Part shown: one piece after another, positions 41,304-45,190 of the stretch
Position numbering within the stretch: the first letter of the stretch is position 1
Layout of the letters: the number at the start of each line of letters is the position of its first letter
Assembly: GCA_030152145.1 (NCBI GenBank)
Contig: JASLIL010000053.1
Coordinates: 1-45,190, forward strand
Length of the DNA: 45,190 bases
Direction: 5' to 3'
Source of the DNA: Tissierellales bacterium
Lineage (GTDB): Bacteria; Bacillota; Clostridia; Tissierellales; JASKZW01
Notes under the pieces: generated by a model
Seen by the model: the letters and a program-made list of their open reading frames with translations, nothing else
What the model was told of the DNA's origin: nothing
The model's database searches: none
Program-made: the position numbers and the translations under genes

Positions 41304-41388
41304 GGGTAAATTAAGAAAAACTTAAGAAATAATAGCTGGATATATGCCTGGGATTTTTATATTATAGATATATAAAGGAGGGAAGGAA

Positions 41389-41844
41389 TTGAAGTGTGTT
41401 TTTATAACTTTTATATTAAGTATGCTGCCTATAATAGAGCTTAGAGGGGCCATACCCTATGGTCTATCCAAGGGTCTCTCCCTTAAAACCTCTATTGGCA
41501 TTTCAGTCTTGGGTAATATCTTGGTTATTCCCCTGGTCCTAAAGATAGTAAGTCCCATAATGGACTTTTTTGAAGGCACCAGGGTCTTTCAAAAGACCAT
41601 AGGAGATTTGAAAAAGAAGACTCTTAGGAAGACCAAGGACAAGATCAAGAAGTATAGTAGCGTGGGACTTATGATCTTTGTAGCAATTCCCCTTCCTACA
41701 ACCGGTGTTTGGACGGCCAGTCTAGCCTCCAAGCTTTTAAGGGTAGACCCGAAAAAGGCCAGTTTTTCCATATCTATAGGCTGCCTTATATCTGCTCTTA
41801 TAGTATCTCTTATATCCTATAATGTATTGGAGTTTCTAAGCTAA
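41389..41844 (+). CDS. Small multidrug-export family membrane protein (COG2426)
   Basis: A 151-residue membrane protein with about four hydrophobic segments. LPIIELRGAIPYGL near the N-terminus and IPLPTTGVWTASLASKLL are the family signature; a basic stretch (about 72-88, KKKTLRKTKDKIKK) is likely cytoplasmic. The family is named for putative small multidrug export but its function is not well proved. It starts at TTG 41389 after AAAGGAGGG. The last base of its stop codon is the first of the next gene, so the two are coupled. Confidence 0.82.
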   Translation: MKCVFITFILSMLPIIELRGAIPYGLSKGLSLKTSIGISVLGNILVIPLVLKIVSPIMDFFEGTRVFQKTIGDLKKKTLRKTKDKIKKYSSVGLMIFVAIPLPTTGVWTASLASKLLRVDPKKASFSISIGCLISALIVSLISYNVLEFLS

Positions 41845-42545
41845 TGGCCTTGACCTTTGCCCATCCCTTGGCAGTTCTAGGTCTTAGAAATAGGGAGGAA
41901 TTTGACTTTGAGGCTCTGGTTCTAGGCTCTATGGCCCCAGACTTTGAATATTTTATACTCCTAAGACCTAGGGCTATTTTAGGCCATAGACTTTTGGGCT
42001 TTATAAGTATAAATCTAATCTTGGTCTACCTTCTAAGCCTGCTTTTAAACTCCCTGGTCTACAGGGAGCTTATCCTAAACCTACCAAGCTTTCTGGGCCA
42101 GCGTCTGGGAGGGCTTCTGACTAAAAAGAGGGATAGGAAGGCCTTTAAATTTATCTATTCAGCTCTTTTAGGTATGTTTAGCCATGTTTTATGGGATAGC
42201 TTTACCCACCAAAATGGTTTTATGGTAGAGAGGATTGGCTTTCTAAGAGAGTCCTACAGGGGCATAGGGGTTTACAAGTATCTTCAGCATGGCTCTACTC
42301 TAGTAGGTCTTCTGGTTTTAGGGGTTTTTATAGTAAGTAGAAAGAGGCAGGACATAGAAACTAGCTTCCAGCCTAGGTTTTTTCTAGATTTTCTAGGCTT
42401 CTTCCTTATAGTTCTTCTGATTTTTGGGTATTTTTTGGACTTTAAGAATCTGGGAGTTCTGGTAGTAGCCCTTATAGATAGTGGCTTTCTAGCCCTAGTT
42501 CTAGCTAGTTTAAGGTCGAAGATCTTTGGTAAAAGGCAGGATTAA
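41844..42545 (+). CDS. DUF4184 family membrane protein
   Basis: A 233-residue multi-pass protein. The N-terminal LTFAHPLAVLGL, the SMAPDFEYFI motif and the mid-protein HVLWDSFTHQNG carry conserved histidines and aspartates that could bind a metal, as in other DUF4184 proteins. Function is unknown. About five membrane segments are seen. It overlaps the preceding gene by one base (TAATG), so it is translated by coupling. No terminator is visible before the metK promoter 30 bases downstream. Confidence 0.85.
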   Translation: MALTFAHPLAVLGLRNREEFDFEALVLGSMAPDFEYFILLRPRAILGHRLLGFISINLILVYLLSLLLNSLVYRELILNLPSFLGQRLGGLLTKKRDRKAFKFIYSALLGMFSHVLWDSFTHQNGFMVERIGFLRESYRGIGVYKYLQHGSTLVGLLVLGVFIVSRKRQDIETSFQPRFFLDFLGFFLIVLLIFGYFLDFKNLGVLVVALIDSGFLALVLASLRSKIFGKRQD

Positions 42546-42574
42546 ATGTTATAGCTTTTTGGTCCAGCTATAGA

Positions 42575-42603
42575 TTGACATAAAATTTTGTCTATGCTAT
42601 GAT
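42575..42603 (+). promoter_or_regulatory. promoter of metK
   Basis: Perfect TTGACA (42575-42580), a 17-base spacer and TATGAT (42598-42603). Confidence 0.85.
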
Positions 42604-42632
42604 TATCATGTAAATTTAATAAAATCTTGATG

Positions 42633-42726
42633 CCTTATCAAGAGCGATGGAGGGAATGGGCCCGTTGAAATCCGGCAACCTAAGTGTAAGGTGCTAAATC
42701 CCACAGATTAGTTCTGGAAGATGAGG
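42633..42726 (+). promoter_or_regulatory. SAM-I (S-box) riboswitch aptamer
   Basis: The S-box core is clear: CTTATCAAGAGCGATGGAGGGAATGGGCCCG, given here as position 42634-42664, then TGAAATCCGGCAACC and AGGTGCTAAATCC. P1 is closed by CCTTATC (42633-42639) with GATGAGG (42720-42726, one G-U). Binding of S-adenosylmethionine should let the downstream terminator form and shut off metK. Confidence 0.97.
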
Positions 42727-42741
42727 TTTGTATGAAATTAT

Positions 42742-42769
42742 ACCTTTTCCTTTTGGAAGAGGTTTTTTT
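42742..42769 (+). terminator. riboswitch-controlled terminator ahead of metK
   Basis: ACCTTTTCC pairs with GGAAGAGGT around TTTT (one G-U), followed by six T. Its left arm can instead pair with the 3' side of riboswitch P1 (GGAA and AGGT at 42716-42727) as an antiterminator. Confidence 0.92.
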
Positions 42770-42803
42770 ATATGGACTAGGAAAATTAAAAGGAGGCAAT
42801 CCA

Positions 42804-43988
42804 ATGGAAAAATGGTTATTTACTTCAGAGTCCGTAACAGAAGGTCACCCAGATAAAATAGCAGACGCCATATCAGATGCTATACTGGATTCAATACTAT
42901 CAAAGGACAGCGACGCTAGAGTTGCTTGCGAAACCTTTGTTACTACAGGCTTGGTAATGGTAGGTGGGGAGATTACTACATCCTGCTATACAGATATACA
43001 AAAGGTAGTTAGGGAAACAGTTGCAGAAATAGGCTATACTAGGGGAAAATATGGTTTCGACGCAGAAACCTGTGCTGTTATGACATCTATAAACGAGCAG
43101 TCACCAGACATAGCCCAGGGAGTAGACGCTTCTATGGAGCACAAGGAAAATGCTAGGGACAAGTACGATCAGATAGGGGCAGGAGACCAGGGTATAATGT
43201 TTGGCTTTGCCTGCAATGAGACAGAAGAGCTAATGCCCCTGCCTATATCACTAGCTCACAAGCTATCCAGAAGGTTAACAGAGGTAAGAAAGAAGAAGGT
43301 TCTAGATTACCTAAGACCAGATGGAAAAACTCAGGTAACTATAGAGTATGATGGCTACAAGCCAGTTAGGGTAGATACAGTAGTAGTATCAACTCAACAC
43401 AGCCCAGATGTTAGCATAGAAGAAATAAGAAGGGATATAATAGAGAAGGTAATAGAGCCTATTATACCAGAGGAACTACTAGTAGATACTAAGATCTATG
43501 TAAACCCAACAGGAAAGTTTGTCATAGGTGGACCTATGGGAGACGCAGGCCTAACAGGTAGAAAGATAATAGTAGACACCTACGGAGGCATGAGCCGCCA
43601 TGGTGGTGGTGCCTTCTCAGGCAAGGACGCAACAAAGGTAGACCGTTCTGCTTCCTATGCAGCTAGATATGTAGCCAAGAACATAGTGGCAGCAGGTCTG
43701 GCAGACAGGTGTGAAATAGGAGTAGCCTATGCTATAGGAGTGGCAAAACCTGTTTCCATCTACCTAAATACTTTTGGTACAGGCAAGGTAGGAGATGATC
43801 TTATAATAGACTTGGTTAAGAAGCACTTTGACCTTAGACCAGCAGCTATTATAGAAAAGCTAGACCTACAAAGACCTATCTACAGAGAGACAGCAGCCTA
43901 TGGCCACTTTGGAAGAACAGATATAGATCTTCCTTGGGAGCATACAGACAAGGCAGAAATTCTAAGAAAAGAAGCTTTAAATCAATAG
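42804..43988 (+). CDS. metK: S-adenosylmethionine synthetase
   Basis: Makes SAM from methionine and ATP. It is 394 residues, normal for the family. Visible: FTSESVTEGHPDKIADAISDA, the hexapeptide GAGDQG, and the P-loop-like GGGAFSGKDATKVDRSASYAARY. ATG 42804 follows AAGGAGG; a longer in-frame start at 42732 would lie in the riboswitch terminator and is rejected. Control by the upstream SAM-I riboswitch is feedback control by the product. Confidence 0.98.
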   Translation: MEKWLFTSESVTEGHPDKIADAISDAILDSILSKDSDARVACETFVTTGLVMVGGEITTSCYTDIQKVVRETVAEIGYTRGKYGFDAETCAVMTSINEQSPDIAQGVDASMEHKENARDKYDQIGAGDQGIMFGFACNETEELMPLPISLAHKLSRRLTEVRKKKVLDYLRPDGKTQVTIEYDGYKPVRVDTVVVSTQHSPDVSIEEIRRDIIEKVIEPIIPEELLVDTKIYVNPTGKFVIGGPMGDAGLTGRKIIVDTYGGMSRHGGGAFSGKDATKVDRSASYAARYVAKNIVAAGLADRCEIGVAYAIGVAKPVSIYLNTFGTGKVGDDLIIDLVKKHFDLRPAAIIEKLDLQRPIYRETAAYGHFGRTDIDLPWEHTDKAEILRKEALNQ

Positions 43989-44001
43989 ACTATTAAAAAG
44001 T

Positions 44002-44043
44002 CAGGAGAAAATCAGGGAAGTTTTTGATTTTCTCCTGTTTTTT
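44002..44043 (+). terminator. Rho-independent terminator after metK
   Basis: A perfect thirteen-base-pair stem CAGGAGAAAATCA/TGATTTTCTCCTG followed by six T. Confidence 0.95.
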
Positions 44044-44048
44044 ATTGG

Positions 44049-44073
44049 GGACTTTTAGAAAGTCCTTATTTTT
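44049..44073 (+). terminator. second tandem terminator after metK
   Basis: GGACTTT pairs with AAAGTCC around TAG, followed by TTATTTTTAT. It lies six bases after the first. Confidence 0.7.
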
Positions 44074-44144
44074 ATAGCTGGGGAAAGTTCTGTAAGCTAA
44101 CTATACCTAGGAATATATTGAAGGCCTTCATTTTGGAGGTAAAT

Positions 44145-44636
44145 ATGAATTTATTAGACTATAGGCCCCTGATAATCCATGCTATAGAGAAGTATGCCAA
44201 GGATCTGGAGTTTGAGGACTGTCTCCAGGAAGGCTATATATCAGTAATGGAGTCCATAAGGGATTTTGACTCTTCCAGAAAAATCCCCTTAAATGCCTAT
44301 ATATCAACAAATTTAAGGTATCTCTACCTATCTATGGAAAGAGATAATAGTCTTTCCCTAAATGACAAGGATAGTCTTGGCAGGGAGTATCTGGAGAGAT
44401 TAGAAAGTGAGGAGGAGACAGAGGGAATCCTAAGGGACAGGGAAAAAACTAGGCTCCTAAAGGAGTATCTTAATAGCTTAGGATCTAGACAAAGGGAAAT
44501 ATTACTCCTAAGTTTTCTAGATGGAGAATCCAATCAAAATATAGCAGACAAGCTGGGTCTAAGCTACCAGACTGTAGCCAACTCAAAACTTTTAGCAAAG
44601 AAAAACCTTTTAGCATTGGTAAAAAAAGCCCCTTAA
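44145..44636 (+). CDS. Small sigma-70-like RNA polymerase sigma factor
   Basis: A 163-residue sigma factor with region 2 (about 10-75, EDCLQEGYISVMESIRDFD and LNAYISTNLRYL, matching the -10 recognition helices) and region 4 (about 105-163) with the helix-turn-helix SNQNIADKLGLSYQTVANSKLLAKKNL segment. Region 3 is missing, as in small alternative sigma factors. ATG 44145 follows GGAGGT; TTG 44118 is upstream of that site. It heads the DUF1659-DUF2922-YvrJ cluster. A similar small sigma factor (YvrI/SigO) lies near yvrJ in B. subtilis. Its targets are unknown. Confidence 0.85.
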   Translation: MNLLDYRPLIIHAIEKYAKDLEFEDCLQEGYISVMESIRDFDSSRKIPLNAYISTNLRYLYLSMERDNSLSLNDKDSLGREYLERLESEEETEGILRDREKTRLLKEYLNSLGSRQREILLLSFLDGESNQNIADKLGLSYQTVANSKLLAKKNLLALVKKAP

Positions 44637-44664
44637 TTTTATATATATAGTAGGAGGTGAGAAG

Positions 44665-44871
44665 ATGACAAACCTAGTAAGCAAGAAATTAAAGATCAAG
44701 TACCAAATAGTAAAGGATGGCAAGGAAGCTTTTAAGACTAAGACCTACTCAAAGGTAAGACCAGAAGCTGAGGACACAGGACTTTTACAGGTAGCTGAGA
44801 CCATAGCAGGACTACAGGAAAAGGAAGTAGAGGCTATCTTAAAGCTAGAGGAAAGCAAATTAGATGAATAG
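44665..44871 (+). CDS. DUF1659 protein
   Basis: A 68-residue protein matching DUF1659 in size and content: VSKKLKIKYQIVKDGKEAFKT near the N-terminus and the LLQVAETIAGLQE helix. Soluble, basic N-terminal half and acidic C-terminal half. Start follows AGGAGGTGAG. Usually found next to DUF2922 and YvrJ genes, as here. Function unknown. Confidence 0.8.
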   Translation: MTNLVSKKLKIKYQIVKDGKEAFKTKTYSKVRPEAEDTGLLQVAETIAGLQEKEVEAILKLEESKLDE

Positions 44872-44884
44872 GAGGTAGTAATCC

Positions 44885-45100
44885 ATGAAGAGATTAGAAA
44901 TGGACTTTAGCAACACAGATGGTTCTAACTTCAGGCTAACAGTAGAAGATCCTAAGGCGGATCTAGACGGGCCAGTAGTAAAGGAGGCCATGAATTCTAT
45001 AATTCAAAAGGATATATTTGAAACCAAAGGATTTGGCCTAGAGAAAATAAAGGAAGCTAGAATAGTTACTATAACAAAAGAAAATATTGAATTAGGCTAG
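44885..45100 (+). CDS. DUF2922 protein
   Basis: A 71-residue protein matching DUF2922: KRLEMDFSNTDGSNFRLTVEDP at the start, the VKEAMNSIIQKDIFE helix and KEARIVTITKENIEL at the end. Starts 14 bases after the DUF1659 stop with AGGAGG. Function unknown; likely works with DUF1659 and YvrJ. Confidence 0.82.
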   Translation: MKRLEMDFSNTDGSNFRLTVEDPKADLDGPVVKEAMNSIIQKDIFETKGFGLEKIKEARIVTITKENIELG

Positions 45101-45110
45101 AGGTGATTAA

Positions 45111-45190
45111 ATGGAAGAGCTTCTAAATAATATTGGAAACTTTGGCTTCCCCATTGTAGTAACAATCTTTCTCCTGGTTAGAATAGAAAA
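45111..45190 (+). CDS. YvrJ family protein, cut off by window edge
   Basis: The first 26 codons are present: MEELLNNIGNFGFPIVVTIF and then a short polar end of the membrane helix (LVRIEK). It is the YvrJ signature, a very small single-span protein. Start follows GAGGTGA. It completes the sigma-DUF1659-DUF2922-YvrJ arrangement. The stop is outside the window. Confidence 0.8.
   Translation, partial: MEELLNNIGNFGFPIVVTIFLLVRIE

Noticed and set aside
42732..42803. An in-frame extension of metK beginning at 42732
   Set aside because: It would be translated through the riboswitch terminator and has no ribosome site; metK at 42804 has AAGGAGG and the normal N-terminus.
1..45190. CRISPR arrays, insertion sequences, phage genes or integrases
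   Set aside because: No regularly spaced direct repeats, transposase, integrase or phage structural motifs were seen; the only tandem repeats are the tRNA-Pro units.

Overview
The window looks like chromosome of a low-GC, Gram-positive anaerobe. It has strong purine-rich ribosome binding sites, heavy use of AGA/AGG and ATA codons, several TTG starts, and AT-rich promoters with TTGACA/TATAAT-like boxes. A predicted Na+-type ATP synthase c subunit, an oxygen-sensitive double-cubane reductase pair and a sigma/DUF1659/DUF2922/YvrJ cluster suggest a clostridium-like Firmicute, possibly class Tissierellia. The taxonomic call is inference only. Most of the window is ordinary housekeeping DNA with a gene order familiar from Clostridia and Bacilli.

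Layout. 1-6300: the start of an ABC transporter ATPase (minus strand), a PatB/MalY C-S lyase, an M20 amidohydrolase, a cysteine-rich zinc-ribbon protein directly upstream of class II aldolase (fba), and a DUF819 membrane protein. 6380-11810: a transaldolase-like protein, two tandem class II fructose bisphosphatases (glpX), rho with a structured leader, an unknown 151-residue protein and rpmE. 11835-15846: a translation-termination operon (DUF1385 protein, prmC, two half-size chromate transporters, prfA). 16000-21400: an accessory block (AbgB-like M20 hydrolase, PucR-type regulator, and on the minus strand a double-cubane reductase with its ATP-dependent activator) lying between prfA and sua5. 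21405-33792: sua5-ywlE-rpiB-upp, tagO-wecB, and a complete F-ATPase operon (atpZ-I-B-E-F-H-A-G-D-C). 34107-36555: murA and an mreB/mbl homologue. 36560-36940: a gene-free stretch that appears to hold a structured non-coding RNA. 36941-41260 (minus): a large secreted phosphodiester glycosidase-like protein, a TtcA-family tRNA thiolase and three identical tRNA-Pro units, each with its own promoter and terminator. 41389-45190: two small membrane proteins, a SAM-I riboswitch controlling metK, and a sigma factor with DUF1659, DUF2922 and YvrJ genes.

How the genes fit together. Fba, the two GlpX proteins, the transaldolase-like protein and RpiB form a gluconeogenic/pentose-phosphate set. Upp salvages uracil. 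TagO, WecB, MurA and Mbl serve the cell wall. RF1, PrmC, L31, Sua5 and TtcA serve translation. The ATP synthase couples to an ion gradient, predicted to be sodium.

The most interesting item is 36622-36882. Two adjacent strands (36672-36684 and 36685-36701) are complementary to two adjacent downstream strands (36851-36863 and 36864-36880), but in swapped order, which gives a pseudoknot topology. A further helix encloses the 5' strands. All wobble pairs I counted are G-U only if the plus strand is transcribed. It sits between two strong terminators and contains no gene. It may be a known class that I cannot confirm from sequence alone (raiA is one candidate) or a new one.
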